A DNA stretch of 64,000 nt from Cellulomonas sp. 73-145. Its GTDB lineage: Bacteria; Actinomycetota; Actinomycetes; Actinomycetales; Cellulomonadaceae. Numbering within the stretch: position 1 is the first letter of the stretch; the number at the start of each line of letters is the position of its first letter. The stretch is from contig MKTI01000006.1 of NCBI GenBank assembly GCA_001898185.1, positions 310,001-374,000 of the forward strand. The letters are read 5' to 3'. The notes beneath the pieces were generated by a model. That model searched no databases, was not told the origin of the DNA, and worked only from the letters and a program-made list of their open reading frames with translations. Shown here piece after piece: positions 15,406 to 24,650 of this stretch. A program made the translations under genes and the position numbers.

Positions 15406-16668
15406 GTGACCATCGTCGAGACGTTCGTACCGATCCGTGCCGTGCAGCGGCGCGCCCCCGCCGTGGGGTGGATCGAGCGACCGTGGTTCCTCTGGGCCTG
15501 GATGGCCCTGTGGTCGGCGGTGCACGCGGGTACCGCGCTCGTCTCCTGGCACTACGTGATGACCGGCGCGAGCCTGCTGCGGTCGTCCGCGCGGGACGGC
15601 GGCCTGCACCTGTACGCGGCGCACCCCGAGCTGCAGATGGGTCCGCTGACCTTCCTGGTGGTCTCGCCGTTCCGGGCCGTGCCGGAGGTGCTGACCGGTG
15701 CGGTGGTCGCGGTGCTGATCGCCGCGACCGGGCCGGCGCTGCTGATGGTGCTGCCCCGCCTGGTGGACGCGCCGGTCAGCAACCGGCAGCGCGCGCTCGC
15801 GGCGGTGGTGCTGCTGCCGGTGTGGGCCGAGCTCGGCGTGCACTACGTGCACCTCGACGACGCGCTCGCGCTGGTGCTGCTGGTCGCGGCGGTGCTGGCC
15901 GTCACGCGGCAGCGACCGGTGGTGGCGGCCCTGCTGCTCGCCGCATCGGCGGACGCCAAGCCGTGGGCGGTCGCGTTCGTCCCGCTGCTGCTGGCGCTGC
16001 CGCGGGAGCGGTGGGCCCGCGCGCTCGGCACGTGGGCCGGCGGCCTGGCCGTCGCGTGGCTGCCGTTCCTGCTCGCCGACCCGGGCACGGTGCACGCCGG
16101 TCGGTTCGCCATCCCCAACGACGCGTCGTCGTCGCTGCGGGCGCTCGGCATCACCGCGTCCGGGACGCCGATGTGGGACCGACCCGTCCAGGTGCTGCTC
16201 GGCGTGGCGCTGGCCGTGGTCGCCGTGCGCCGCGGGCGGTGGCTGGCAGTGCCGGCGGTGGTGCTGAGCGTCCGGATGCTGCTGGACCCGGCGACGTACC
16301 CGTACTACGGCGCCGGTCTGGTGCTGGCCACGGTGCTCGTGGACCTCGGCGTGCGGCGGACCCGCTGGCCCTGGCTGAGCACGGTCGTCGTGGCCGGCAC
16401 GTACGTGGTGCGGCACCTGGGACCGCTGACGCCGACGGACCCGCAGCTCGGCGTGCTGCGCGCGGTGGTCACGGTGGCGGTGCTGGCGGTGGCGCTCGGA
16501 CCGGATCCGGTGGCGGTGGTTCGTCGGCTGGTCGCCGTGGTGCAGACCCGGTGGCTGATCGCCGTCGTCCGTCGTCGGCCTCAGCCCGCCGAAGCGCCCC
16601 GCATCTCCACCCCGATCTGCTCCGCGTCGAGCACCCGCAGCGCCTGGTCCAGGGACTGGGAGGAGTAG
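15406..16668 (+). CDS. Polytopic membrane protein, glycosyltransferase-87-like (uncertain)
   Basis: This 420-residue protein has about nine to eleven hydrophobic helices and resembles the GT87/mannosyltransferase-type C-fold: MGPLTFLVVSPFRAVPEVLTG, a short loop HYVHLDDAL with acidic residues, and ASADAKPWAVAFVPLLLALP, which recalls the conserved KPW segment of these enzymes. If so it would transfer a sugar from a polyprenyl donor to an envelope glycan. The true function is not certain. Its 3' end overlaps the convergent antiporter gene by 88 bp, and the last 30 residues look like overlap-derived tail. The GTG start at 15406 has no clear ribosome binding site. Confidence 0.6.
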   Translation: MTIVETFVPIRAVQRRAPAVGWIERPWFLWAWMALWSAVHAGTALVSWHYVMTGASLLRSSARDGGLHLYAAHPELQMGPLTFLVVSPFRAVPEVLTGAVVAVLIAATGPALLMVLPRLVDAPVSNRQRALAAVVLLPVWAELGVHYVHLDDALALVLLVAAVLAVTRQRPVVAALLLAASADAKPWAVAFVPLLLALPRERWARALGTWAGGLAVAWLPFLLADPGTVHAGRFAIPNDASSSLRALGITASGTPMWDRPVQVLLGVALAVVAVRRGRWLAVPAVVLSVRMLLDPATYPYYGAGLVLATVLVDLGVRRTRWPWLSTVVVAGTYVVRHLGPLTPTDPQLGVLRAVVTVAVLAVALGPDPVAVVRRLVAVVQTRWLIAVVRRRPQPAEAPRISTPICSASSTRSAWSRDWEE

Positions 16669-18347
16669 GCGCCCTCGTCGCGCAGCCGCAGCAGGCGCGC
16701 CCGACGAGCCTGCAGGATCTCCAGCCGCAGGTCGCGGAACTGCGCGCGCGTCTGCTCGGAGGCCTCCAGCGCCTCGTCCTCCGGCAGGTCCGGGTCCGCC
16801 ACGGTCGCCTCCTCGCGCTGCCGGGCGCGGTCCAGCATGTCGTCCGGGTACGGGCTGCCGTCCGGGCGGCGCAGGTCCGGCTTGTCCAGCCGCGCCCGCA
16901 CCGCCGCGACCAGCTCGACGTGCAGGGCCATCCGCTCGGACGCCAGCTCCGCGTGCGGGTCGCGGCTCAGGCCCAGCACCCGCACCAGCCACGGCAGCGT
17001 CCCGCCCTGCAGCAGCAGCGTGCCGCCGGCGACGACGAAGCCGATCAGCACCAGCGTCGACCGCGAGGGCGTGGACGCCGGGAGCGACTGCACCGCCGCG
17101 ACGGTGACGGCGCCGCGCATCCCGGCCCAGACCAGCAGCACCCCCTCGCGCCACCCGAACGACTCCGCCGCCAGGTAGTCGATGTCGGAGATCAGCCGCC
17201 GCACGCGGGTCAGCCGGCTGCGCCGCGCGGCTCGCACCTGTGCCAGCTGCTCGGTGTCCATCCCGGGCGGCCGCGGCTGCGTGCGCTCGGCGGCGCGACG
17301 GGCGGTGAGCGCGCCCTCGGCCTCCGACAGCCGGTCGCGCACCTGCGCGCCGCGCCGCACCCGACGGCGCTGCAGCCACAGCGAGGGGACGACGAACAAC
17401 GAGCGCACGACGAGCACCAGCGTCCCCGCCAGCACACCGACCACCAGAGCCCGCACCAGCGACCCGTGCTCGCCCCGCACGTCCCGGACCAGGCCGAACA
17501 GCTGCAGCCCCATCACCAGGAACACGGCGCTCTCGATCAGCAGCTCGAGCGTGCGCCACACCGCCTGCTCGTTCAGCCGGTCCTGCGCGCGCAGCCGCTT
17601 CGGGGCGTCGTGGCCGGTGACCAGGCCGGCGGTCACGGCGGCGACCAGCCCCGAGCCGCCCAGGTGCTCGGTCGGCAGCTACGCGACGAACGGCACCACC
17701 AGCGAGATCGCCACGTTGACGGTCGGGTGGTTGATCCGCGCCCGGACCGACAGGTTGACGCGGCCCACCAGCCAGCCGATGGCGACGGCGCTCACCACGG
17801 CCCACAGGAACCGGCCGGTGACGCTCCACAGCGTGACGGTGGCGGCCGTCGCGGCGATCGCCGAGCGCAGCAGCACCAGGGCCGTCGCGTCGTTCAGCAT
17901 GCTCTCGCCCTCGAGCACGGTCACCAGCCGGGGGGACACGCGGGCGCGCCGCACGATCGTGGTCGCCACCGCGTCGGTGGGGCTGATCACGGCGCCGACG
18001 GCCAGGCCGGTGGCGAGTCCGATGCCGGGCACCAGGTGGGTCAGTGCGATGCCGACCACGGCGGTGGACAGCAGCACCAGCCCGACGGACAGCTCCGAGA
18101 TGGTCGTCAGGTCCCGGCGGAAGTCCATCGTCGGCATCGCGACCGCCGCGGAGTACAGCAGCGGCGGCAGGACTATGCCGAGCACCCACCGGGGGTCGAC
18201 CGTGATGGCCGGCACGGCCGGCAGGAAGCTGACGGCCACGCCGACCAGCACCAGCAGCAGCGGCGCGGACACGTGCACCCGTGGCGCGAGCTCCGTCACG
18301 GCGACCACCACCAGGACGCCGAGCACCACCCAGCCGACCGGTTCCAT
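16581..18347 (-). pseudogene. Na+/H+ antiporter (CPA1/NhaP-like) interrupted by one in-frame amber codon
   Basis: The reading frame would encode 588 codons of a cation:proton antiporter, but TAG at 17681-17679 splits it after VVPFVA. The frame does not shift: the next codons continue LPTEHLGGSGLVAAVTAGLVTGH, as expected for the family, so a Tyr codon TAC probably became TAG. Both halves are well conserved. Upstream are ISPTDAVATTIV and LEGESMLNDATALV, holding the transport-site acidic residues; downstream are WAGMRGAVTVAA and a C-terminal soluble tail. ATG 18347 follows GAGGAGG. It could be a recent pseudogene, a sequencing error or a readthrough case. A GTG at 17636 could restart the second half but lacks a ribosome site. 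Confidence 0.85.
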
Positions 18348-18477
18348 GCGGCGAGCCTCCTCGTCGGGCGAGAGCGGGACGCGAGCCCCGGGCCGCGCGA
18401 GGGTGCGGCACCGACGCGTTCCGAGTCTGCCCTGCGCGCGGCGATCCGGCCGGGGTGCGGCTGATATACACGGCGGG

Positions 18478-19293
18478 ATGAGCAGCGCGGGACCGGCGGC
18501 CGAGGACGACGTCGTGCGACGGCTGCGCGCCGCGGGCTGCGTGTTCGCGGAGGAGGAGGCTCGGCTGCTGCTGGCGGAGGCGCCACCGGACCGGCTGAAC
18601 GCCTGGGTGGACCGCCGGGTGGCCGGTGAGCCGCTGGAGCACGTGCTGGGCTGGGCGCTGTTCGACGGGCTGCGGGTGGCCGTCGGCCCCGGCGTGTTCG
18701 TGCCGCGCCGGCGCTCGGAGCTGCTGGTGCGGCAGGCGGTGGCCGCACTGCGGTCGCATGACGAGGACCACCGGCCCGTCGTCGTCGAGCTGTGCTGCGG
18801 TGCCGCGGCGGTTGCCGCCGCCGTCGGCCACCGGGTCCCGGGCGTCGAGCTGCACGCCGCCGACGTCGACCCCGCCGCCGTCGCCTTCGCCCGCCGCAAC
18901 CTGACGCCGGTGGGCGGCACAGCCTGGCTGGGCGACCTCGACGAGCCGCTGCCCGAGCGCCTGCGCGGCCGCGTCGACGTGATGGTGGCGAACGCCCCGT
19001 ACGTGCCGACCGACGAGGTCGCCTTCATGCCGACTGAGGCGCGCGACCACGAGCCGCTGCGGGCGCTGGACGGTGGACCGGACGGCGTGGACGTGCAGCG
19101 GCGGGTGGTTGGCGCCGCGCCGCGGTGGCTCGCGCCGGGCGGGGTGCTCGTCGTGGAGACCAGCCGCCGCCAGGCTCCGGTCACCGCCGCCGCGTTCCGC
19201 GCCGCCGGGCTCACCGCCCGGGTGGTGCGCAGCGAACGCCTGGACGGCACCGCCGTGGTGGGACACCGGGATCGCCGACGCGGGCACCGGTAG
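18478..19293 (+). CDS. PrmC/HemK-like N5-glutamine methyltransferase homologue
   Basis: This 271-residue SAM-dependent methyltransferase has an N-terminal helical domain (EEEARLLLAEAPPDRLNAWVDRRVAGEPLEHVLGW) and a Rossmann domain with ELCCGAAAVAAAVG (SAM loop) and DVDPAAVAFARRNL. The active-site motif, usually NPPY in PrmC, reads NAPY here in MVANAPYVP. PrmC methylates Gln in release factors. This protein is a shorter, divergent relative often annotated as putative protein N(5)-glutamine methyltransferase, so a second, true PrmC is probably elsewhere. The ATG at 18478 lies 8 nt after TATACA. It is divergent from the antiporter gene. Confidence 0.82.
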   Translation: MSSAGPAAEDDVVRRLRAAGCVFAEEEARLLLAEAPPDRLNAWVDRRVAGEPLEHVLGWALFDGLRVAVGPGVFVPRRRSELLVRQAVAALRSHDEDHRPVVVELCCGAAAVAAAVGHRVPGVELHAADVDPAAVAFARRNLTPVGGTAWLGDLDEPLPERLRGRVDVMVANAPYVPTDEVAFMPTEARDHEPLRALDGGPDGVDVQRRVVGAAPRWLAPGGVLVVETSRRQAPVTAAAFRAAGLTARVVRSERLDGTAVVGHRDRRRGHR

Positions 19294-19386
19294 CGCCGGG
19301 ATCGGTAGCCCATGCGCGCCGCACGGGTTACCGTCGTCCGGGTCCGCGAGAGCTTCGGCGCGTATCAGACGCCGCACGGGGAGGCG

Positions 19387-19884
19387 ATGGTGAGCGAGGT
19401 GTCGGGGGAGATGCAGGCAGCGCTGCAGGCCGCCGGCATCCCCGACATCGAGGCCGACCAGCCGCTGGCCCGTTCGACACCGCCGCCGACGTTCCAGCTG
19501 GTGCGCACCTGGGTGCTGGACAGGACGGCCGAGCTGCGGGCGCTGCGCGCCGAGATCCACGAGGCGGTCACCGGTCACGTCGGCGAGATCCTCACCGGCG
19601 GCGTCCCCGAGCGGGTGGTGCTGGTCGCGTCCGAGCTGGCGACCAACGCGCTGCGCTACGGCATCCCCCCGACGCAGGTCTCGCTGCTGGCCGACGGTGC
19701 GACGTACCTGCTGGACGTGGAGGACCGCGCGGTGGACCGGCAGCCGGTGCTCGCGGCGGCGCGGCAGCACGGCGAGGGCGGGTTCGGGCTGTACCTGGCG
19801 CGCCGTCTGGCGCTGCAGGTCGGCTGGTACACGGACGGCACCAGCAAGCACGTGTGGGCGACGTTCCTGGCCGACGAGGTCTAG
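19387..19884 (+). CDS. RsbW-like ATP-binding protein (HATPase_c_2)
   Basis: This protein of about 165 residues has a GHKL ATPase domain of the anti-sigma-factor kinase type. The N box is ELATNALRYG, the G1 box region DVEDRAVDRQP and the G2 box GEGGFGLYL. In actinobacteria many single-domain proteins of this kind act as serine kinases on anti-sigma antagonists or as switch proteins; no sigma factor or antagonist gene is adjacent. ATG 19387 (or GTG 19390) is preferred because GGGGAGG precedes it; ATG 19312 would add 25 residues without such a site. Its stop codon TAG shares the CTAG tetranucleotide with the stop of the convergent gene. Confidence 0.8.
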   Translation: MVSEVSGEMQAALQAAGIPDIEADQPLARSTPPPTFQLVRTWVLDRTAELRALRAEIHEAVTGHVGEILTGGVPERVVLVASELATNALRYGIPPTQVSLLADGATYLLDVEDRAVDRQPVLAAARQHGEGGFGLYLARRLALQVGWYTDGTSKHVWATFLADEV

Positions 19885-20780
19885 CTGGCCGACGAGGTCT
19901 GGCCGGGGACGACCCAGCCGGGGACGACCACCGCCCAGAGCCGGTCCCAGCCGCCCAGCACGGTCCGGCCGGCCACCAGCTCGACGCTCGGCACCTGCAC
20001 CACGTCGCCCGATCCCGGCTCGTACACCGCCAGGACCGGCCCCTCCGCACCGACGGCGAGGGTGACGTGCCGAGGCGTCGCACCGTCGCCGACGAACAGC
20101 GCCGCCACCCGTCCGCCGGCCACGGCCGCGGCGACCGCCTCGGTGGCGGTGCGCCGCGAACCCTCGTCGTCGGGGTCCACCAGCCGGGTCCGGAACCGCG
20201 CCACGGGTCCGGCGCCCCCGTCGACCGGCACCCCGCCAACCCGCACCCCAACACCCCGCACCCCGCCCCAGATCCGCGTCAGCTCGGTCGCCACCGCCCA
20301 CGGCGGCGTGCCGAGCGCTCGCGGCCACGGCACCTGCCACCGGCCGTCGGGCAGCACCAGCGCCGTGGTGCGCGCGTGCACCACCCGCTCGGCGGCCGCG
20401 AACCGCTCACCCAGGTCCGCGGCGGCGTGCCGACCGGTCCGGGCGTCGAACCCCTCGAGCAGCCACAGGGCGTAGACGGGGTCGGCCAGCGCGCGGGCCG
20501 TCACCAGGCACGCGGAGCCACACGTCGTGCCGCTGCGCTGCCGCAGCTGCCGGGACAGGGGGTCGAGCAGGGCGGGCAGCTGCTCGGGCGGAGTCGTGCG
20601 GAGGTGGTCCTCGAGCCGGTGCAGCGTCGGCTCGCGGTGACCGGCGGCCGCCGCGGCGAGCAGCACCGCCGCCGGGTCCGCCCACCGCATCGGCGAGCGT
20701 GACGCCGTCGGACCGCCGCCCGGCCGCTGCGCCCGAGCGGCGCACGCCCACGCGACCCTGCCGAGCGCGGCCCACTCCAC
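19881..20780 (-). CDS. Uncharacterised protein with Cys/His motif reminiscent of papain-fold enzymes
   Basis: I do not recognise a named family for this 299-residue soluble protein. The segment SGTTCGSACLVTARALADP has a Cys at the start of a helix after small residues, and further on PRHVTLAVGAEGPVLAVYEPGSGDV offers a His followed by strands. A Cys on a helix N-terminus plus a His in a beta sheet is the layout of papain-like (NlpC/C39-like) hydrolases or transglutaminases, but this is only a pattern. No signal peptide or membrane helix is seen. GTG 20780 is chosen because TAGCGT ends 7 nt upstream. Confidence 0.65.
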   Translation of the reverse strand: MEWAALGRVAWACAARAQRPGGGPTASRSPMRWADPAAVLLAAAAAGHREPTLHRLEDHLRTTPPEQLPALLDPLSRQLRQRSGTTCGSACLVTARALADPVYALWLLEGFDARTGRHAAADLGERFAAAERVVHARTTALVLPDGRWQVPWPRALGTPPWAVATELTRIWGGVRGVGVRVGGVPVDGGAGPVARFRTRLVDPDDEGSRRTATEAVAAAVAGGRVAALFVGDGATPRHVTLAVGAEGPVLAVYEPGSGDVVQVPSVELVAGRTVLGGWDRLWAVVVPGWVVPGQTSSAS

Positions 20781-20787
20781 CCGAGGG

Positions 20788-20793
20788 ACGCTA
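20788..20793 (-). promoter_or_regulatory. -10 hexamer TAGCGT of a leaderless transcript
   Basis: TAGCGT on the minus strand ends 7 nt before GTG 20780; no Shine-Dalgarno sequence is present. Confidence 0.5.
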
Positions 20794-20985
20794 CCGGCGA
20801 CCCGGCAGGCCCGCCGCGGCGCCCCGGTCGATCTGCTGCGTCGCGCACCGCCGTCCGGACCCGGGCTCCCGGCGCACCCGCCGCACATCGGACCGCCGGA
20901 GCCGCGCCCGGACGCCGCAACAGGCAGGAGGATGAGAGCCGGGAGCGGGCCGGGACGCAGGGGCCGGCGCGGGAGGGGAGCAGAC

Positions 20986-21807
20986 GTGGCGCGCAAGACG
21001 ATCGTCATCACCGGTGCGAGCGACGGGATCGGCGCGGCCGCCGCCCGGGAGCTGGCCGCGGCGGGTCACGAGGTGGTGGTGGTCGGTCGTGATCCCGACC
21101 GCACCCGGTCGGTCGCCGAGGAGCTGGACGCCGAGCACCACGTCGCCGACTTCACGCGGCTGGACGACGTCCGGGCGCTCGCCGCCGCGCTGGCCGGCGC
21201 GCACCGGCGCATCGACGTGCTGGCCAACAACGCCGGCGGGTTCAACGACCGCCGCTCCGTCACGCCGGACGGTCACGAGCGCACGTTCCAGGTGAACCAC
21301 CTCGCGCCGTTCCTGCTGACCACGCTGCTCATGGACACCCTGGTCGAGTCGGTGGCCAGCGTGATCACCACGTCCAGCGTCGCCGCCCGGCGGGCCCGCG
21401 TGGACCTGGACGACCTCGACAGCGGCCACGGCTACTCGGCGCACGGTGCCTACGGCGCGAGCAAGCTGGAGAACATCCTGTTCACCCGCGAGCTGCACCG
21501 GCGCTACCACCGCCGCGGCATCTCCACGGCGACCTTCCACCCGGGCGGGGTGGCGACGAGCTTCGCGACGGACGCCGACCACCTGTGGGGCCGGGTGTAC
21601 CGGTCGCCGCTCGGCCGGCGGGTGATGATCGGGCCGGAGCGGGGCGCCGACACGCTCGTCTGGCTCGCCGAGGGCACCGCCGGCGAGGACTGGGTGTCCG
21701 GCCAGTACTGGGTCAAGCGCCGGATCGCCCGCACCAACCCGCTGGCGGCCGACCGCGACCTGGCCCGCGGCCTCTGGGAGGCCAGCGCCGCCATGGTGGA
21801 GGAGTAG
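20986..21807 (+). CDS. Short-chain dehydrogenase/reductase
   Basis: This 273-residue NAD(P)-dependent oxidoreductase has the classic SDR fold. The cofactor loop is TGASDGIG, the structural motif is NNAGG, and the catalytic pair is YGASK with an upstream Ser in ITTSSVAA. NHLAPFLLT is also typical. The C-terminal region (HPGGVATSFATD) resembles retinol-dehydrogenase/WW-domain-oxidoreductase-like SDRs. The basic Arg in GRDPDRTRS suggests NADP(H). GTG 20986 has GGGAGGGGAG upstream. The substrate is unknown. It is convergent with the next dehydrogenase gene. Confidence 0.92.
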   Translation: MARKTIVITGASDGIGAAAARELAAAGHEVVVVGRDPDRTRSVAEELDAEHHVADFTRLDDVRALAAALAGAHRRIDVLANNAGGFNDRRSVTPDGHERTFQVNHLAPFLLTTLLMDTLVESVASVITTSSVAARRARVDLDDLDSGHGYSAHGAYGASKLENILFTRELHRRYHRRGISTATFHPGGVATSFATDADHLWGRVYRSPLGRRVMIGPERGADTLVWLAEGTAGEDWVSGQYWVKRRIARTNPLAADRDLARGLWEASAAMVEE

Positions 21808-21841
21808 GCCGGCACCCGAGCTCGGGGTGGTGGACGACGAC

Positions 21842-22771
21842 CTACGGCTGCGCGTGCCGCCCGCGCGGCGCCGGGTCGCCCTCGGCGCCACCGGTGCCCG
21901 CCGGTCGGACGCGGAACGCCTCGACCACCGCGGCGATGTCCCGCGGCGTGCCGTGCTCGTCCACCGCGGCGGCGTACGCGTGCTCGAGGGTCTCGACGAG
22001 CGCGGTCGGCGCCCCGGCCCGCCGGGCCTCCGCCGCGACCAGCTCGAGGTCCTTGCGCAGACCGGCCAGCTCGAACTGCGGCTCGTAGTCGCCGGACAGC
22101 ATCGCTGCGCCCTTGACGTGGGCGTACGGGCTGTCCGGCTGGCCGCCGTCGATCGCGTCCAGGAACAGCTGCGGGTCCAGGCCCCACACCTGCGCCAGCG
22201 CCACCGACTGCGCCACCCCGGCGGTCAGCGTGGCGATCCAGGCGTTGGTCACCAGCTTCAGCTGTGACGCCGGTCCGGGTCGGTCCGCCACCCAGACGGT
22301 CCTCGTCCCGATGGCGTCCAGCACGGGCTGCACACGAGGGCGCAGCTCTTCCGGGCCCGACGCGAGCACCACGAGCTTGCCGGCCAGGGCCGGCTTGCGG
22401 GTGCCCAGCACCGGAGCGTCGACGAACGCCACGCCGTGCTGCTCGGCCAGCCCCGCCAGCCGGGCCGTGCCCTCGCTGCCGACGGTGCTCGACTGCACCC
22501 ACACCGCGCCGGCGGGCATCGCCTCGATCGCCTCACCCATGACGGCCACTACCGCGTCGGTGTCGAACAGCATGGTCAGCACCACGTCGGCGTCGCGCAC
22601 CGCCTCCGCCGGGGAGTCGGCCACCTTGGCACCGAGCTCGCCCAGCGGCTCGGCCTTCTCCCGGCTGCGGTTCCACACCGTGGTGGACACCCCCGCGCGC
22701 AGCAGCGAGACGGCGAACCCGTATCCCATCGTGCCCGTGCCGAGCACGGTCACCCGCAGGTCGTCACTCAT
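21842..22771 (-). CDS. NAD(P)-dependent beta-hydroxyacid dehydrogenase (3-hydroxyisobutyrate dehydrogenase-like)
   Basis: This 309-residue enzyme has the N-terminal Rossmann motif VLGTGTMGYG and the acid-binding loop DAPVLGTRKPALAGKL, and the catalytic Lys lies in LKLVTNAW. The C-terminal all-alpha domain completes the family layout. The loop has Gly-Thr-Arg instead of the common Ser-Gly-Gly, so it is probably not a classical 3-hydroxyisobutyrate dehydrogenase but a relative such as a succinic-semialdehyde/glyoxylate or imine reductase. ATG 22771 is preferred to the in-frame start 3 codons upstream because GACCGT ends 7 nt before it. The aldo/keto reductase gene lies upstream on the same strand. 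Confidence 0.88.
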   Translation of the reverse strand: MSDDLRVTVLGTGTMGYGFAVSLLRAGVSTTVWNRSREKAEPLGELGAKVADSPAEAVRDADVVLTMLFDTDAVVAVMGEAIEAMPAGAVWVQSSTVGSEGTARLAGLAEQHGVAFVDAPVLGTRKPALAGKLVVLASGPEELRPRVQPVLDAIGTRTVWVADRPGPASQLKLVTNAWIATLTAGVAQSVALAQVWGLDPQLFLDAIDGGQPDSPYAHVKGAAMLSGDYEPQFELAGLRKDLELVAAEARRAGAPTALVETLEHAYAAAVDEHGTPRDIAAVVEAFRVRPAGTGGAEGDPAPRGRHAQP

Positions 22772-22834
22772 GGCACACACGGTCGCACCGACACGCCGTG
22801 CGCGCGCGTCGACCTGGCCCTCCGGACCCCCGGC

Positions 22835-23677
22835 TCAGTCCTCCGGCACCCAGTTGAACTCGTCCGGGTGCGCCCCGGTCCGTAGGCCGCGGTCCAGCGC
22901 CTCGATCGCGGCCATCTCGTCGTCCGCCAGCTCGAAGTCGAACAGCGCCAGGTTCTCCGCCATGCGCTCGCGGTGCGTCGTCTTGGGGAACACCACGTCC
23001 CCGCGCTGCAGGTGCCACCGCAGCGCCACCTGCGCCGGCGTGCGCCCGTGCTCGCCGCCGATGCGCACCAGCTCCGGGTCGGACAGCACCTTGCCCTGCG
23101 CGATGGGCGACCAGGCCTCGGTGACGATGCCGTGCTCGCGGCCGTAGGCGCGCAGCGGGTTCTGGGAGAGGTACGGGTGCACCTCGATCTGGTTGACCGC
23201 CGGCGTGACGGCCGAGGTCTCGGCGAGCCGGCGCAGGTGCTGCTCGGTGAAGTTGGAGACGCCGATCGCCCGGATCCGCCCGGTCCCGTACAGCGCCTCG
23301 AGCGCCTGCCACGTCTCGACGAAGTCCCCGACCTTCGGCATCGGCCAGTGGATCAGGAACAGGTCGACGTAGGGGGTGCCGAGCGCGTCGATGCTGCGCT
23401 CGAAGGCGTCGTGCGCGGCGCGCGGGTCGTGGGACGCGTTGCTCAGCTTGCTGGTGATGAAGACGTCGGAGCGGTCGAGGCCGGACCGCGCGAGCGCCTC
23501 CCCCACCCCGGCCTCGTTCTTGTACATCTGCGCGGTGTCGACGTGCCGGTAGCCGGCCTCGAAGGCGTCGAGCACCACCTCCGCGGTCCGCGAGGGTTCC
23601 ACCTGGAACACCCCGAAGCCCAGCTGCGGGATCTCGACCCCGTTGTTCAGCGTCAGGTGGGGCACGACGGCAGGCAC
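22835..23677 (-). CDS. Aldo/keto reductase
   Basis: This 280-residue TIM-barrel NADPH-dependent reductase carries the catalytic tetrad: Asp and Tyr in VDTAQMYKNE, Lys in ITSKL and His in LIHWP. IRAIGVSNF and VFPKTTHRERMAENLALF (NADPH phosphate-binding KTxxxxR) are conserved. It matches 2,5-diketo-gluconate-reductase-type AKRs, which reduce small carbonyls. The GTG start is preceded by AAGGAG. It may be co-transcribed with the dehydrogenase 63 bp downstream. Confidence 0.92.
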   Translation of the reverse strand: MPAVVPHLTLNNGVEIPQLGFGVFQVEPSRTAEVVLDAFEAGYRHVDTAQMYKNEAGVGEALARSGLDRSDVFITSKLSNASHDPRAAHDAFERSIDALGTPYVDLFLIHWPMPKVGDFVETWQALEALYGTGRIRAIGVSNFTEQHLRRLAETSAVTPAVNQIEVHPYLSQNPLRAYGREHGIVTEAWSPIAQGKVLSDPELVRIGGEHGRTPAQVALRWHLQRGDVVFPKTTHRERMAENLALFDFELADDEMAAIEALDRGLRTGAHPDEFNWVPED

Positions 23678-23794
23678 GGTGGCTCCTTCACGAGCGGGAA
23701 CGACGGGCGGGCTGACGGGTGAGGTCGCAGACGACCGTCCACTCCCATCAGACCGCCGATCCGGCCTCACCGCCAGGCAGCCCGCCGAGCGCCG

Positions 23795-24487
23795 TCAGGC
23801 GGCGCGGACCGCCGCCGCCTCGCGCGCCGGCCGCAGCATCGGCACGATCCACGGCCCGTCGTCCCCCGCCAGCGACACCTGTGCGCCGGTCTCCTCGTAG
23901 CCCATCTCGGCGTAGTAGGCGACGTTCTCCGGCTTGGTCGTCTCCAGGTACGACCGCTCCCCGGCCTCGTCCGCCAGCGCGAACGCCTGCTGGATCAGGC
24001 GGTAGCCGCGCCCTGCGCGCTGCAGGTCGGGCCGCACGCCCAGCGCCTCCACGTACCAGGCATCCGTCGGCACGCCCCCCGCGGTCAGCGAGCCGAACCG
24101 GGCGATGCCCCGGCTGTGCTCGCGCGTGATGGTCGCCATCCGGGCGATACGCAGCCCCTGCCGCAGCCAGCGGGCGGTGCTCATCGGATAGGTGTGCGGC
24201 GGGTAGATGGCGATGGCCCCGGTCACCACCGACCCGATGCGGGTGACGTAGGCGCGGCCGTGGTTGATCGCGTCGTCGAGCGTCATCCGGTAGAGCGCCT
24301 GCAGCTCCTGCTCGCGGCGCCTCGGGTCCGGGAACAGGTGCCGGTAGCCGGGGTCGTCGGCCAGTGCCGCCGCCAGCACCTGAGCGGCACCCCGCCGGTC
24401 GGCCTCCACGAGCGGGACCAGCACGTCCGGCGTCGTCCGGACCGTGTGCACCCGCGCGGGTCTGCGCTCGGTGCCGTCCGTGACCAT
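23795..24487 (-). CDS. GNAT family N-acetyltransferase
   Basis: This 230-residue acetyltransferase has the GNAT acetyl-CoA loop VRPDLQRAGRGYRLIQQA (Q-R-A-G-R-G) preceded by WYVEALGV, and the motif B region YLETTKPENVAYYAEMGYEETG. Its length and N-terminal half (ALADDPGYRHLFPDPRRRE) match the actinobacterial group related to antibiotic acetyltransferase-like GNATs; the substrate is unknown. ATG 24487 has GATCAT ending 6 nt upstream, a near match to the leaderless pattern. It is divergent from the acyltransferase gene. Confidence 0.88.
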   Translation of the reverse strand: MVTDGTERRPARVHTVRTTPDVLVPLVEADRRGAAQVLAAALADDPGYRHLFPDPRRREQELQALYRMTLDDAINHGRAYVTRIGSVVTGAIAIYPPHTYPMSTARWLRQGLRIARMATITREHSRGIARFGSLTAGGVPTDAWYVEALGVRPDLQRAGRGYRLIQQAFALADEAGERSYLETTKPENVAYYAEMGYEETGAQVSLAGDDGPWIVPMLRPAREAAAVRAA

Positions 24488-24650
24488 AGGCGCATGATCA
24501 CCCGGACGTTCGTCCAGTTGCAACACCGGGCTGTGACTCGGAGAGCCGTTCGGGTGACGAACGCGGCCGGAGGTGCCGGGTTCGTCCTCCCAGGTCCGAC
24601 GTGGTGGGATGTCCGCACGGCGACGGAGCCGACGACGAGCAGGAGGCCGG

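Noticed and set aside
17636..17681. Frameshift in the antiporter gene
   Set aside because: Both halves are in the same frame (45 nt from the first base of the stop to the next GTG), so only the stop codon itself breaks the gene.
14932..20340. A very long open frame (over 1800 codons) on the minus strand
   Set aside because: It runs antisense or out of frame through several conserved genes and is rich in Arg, His, Gly and Pro, the usual shadow of GC-rich coding DNA.
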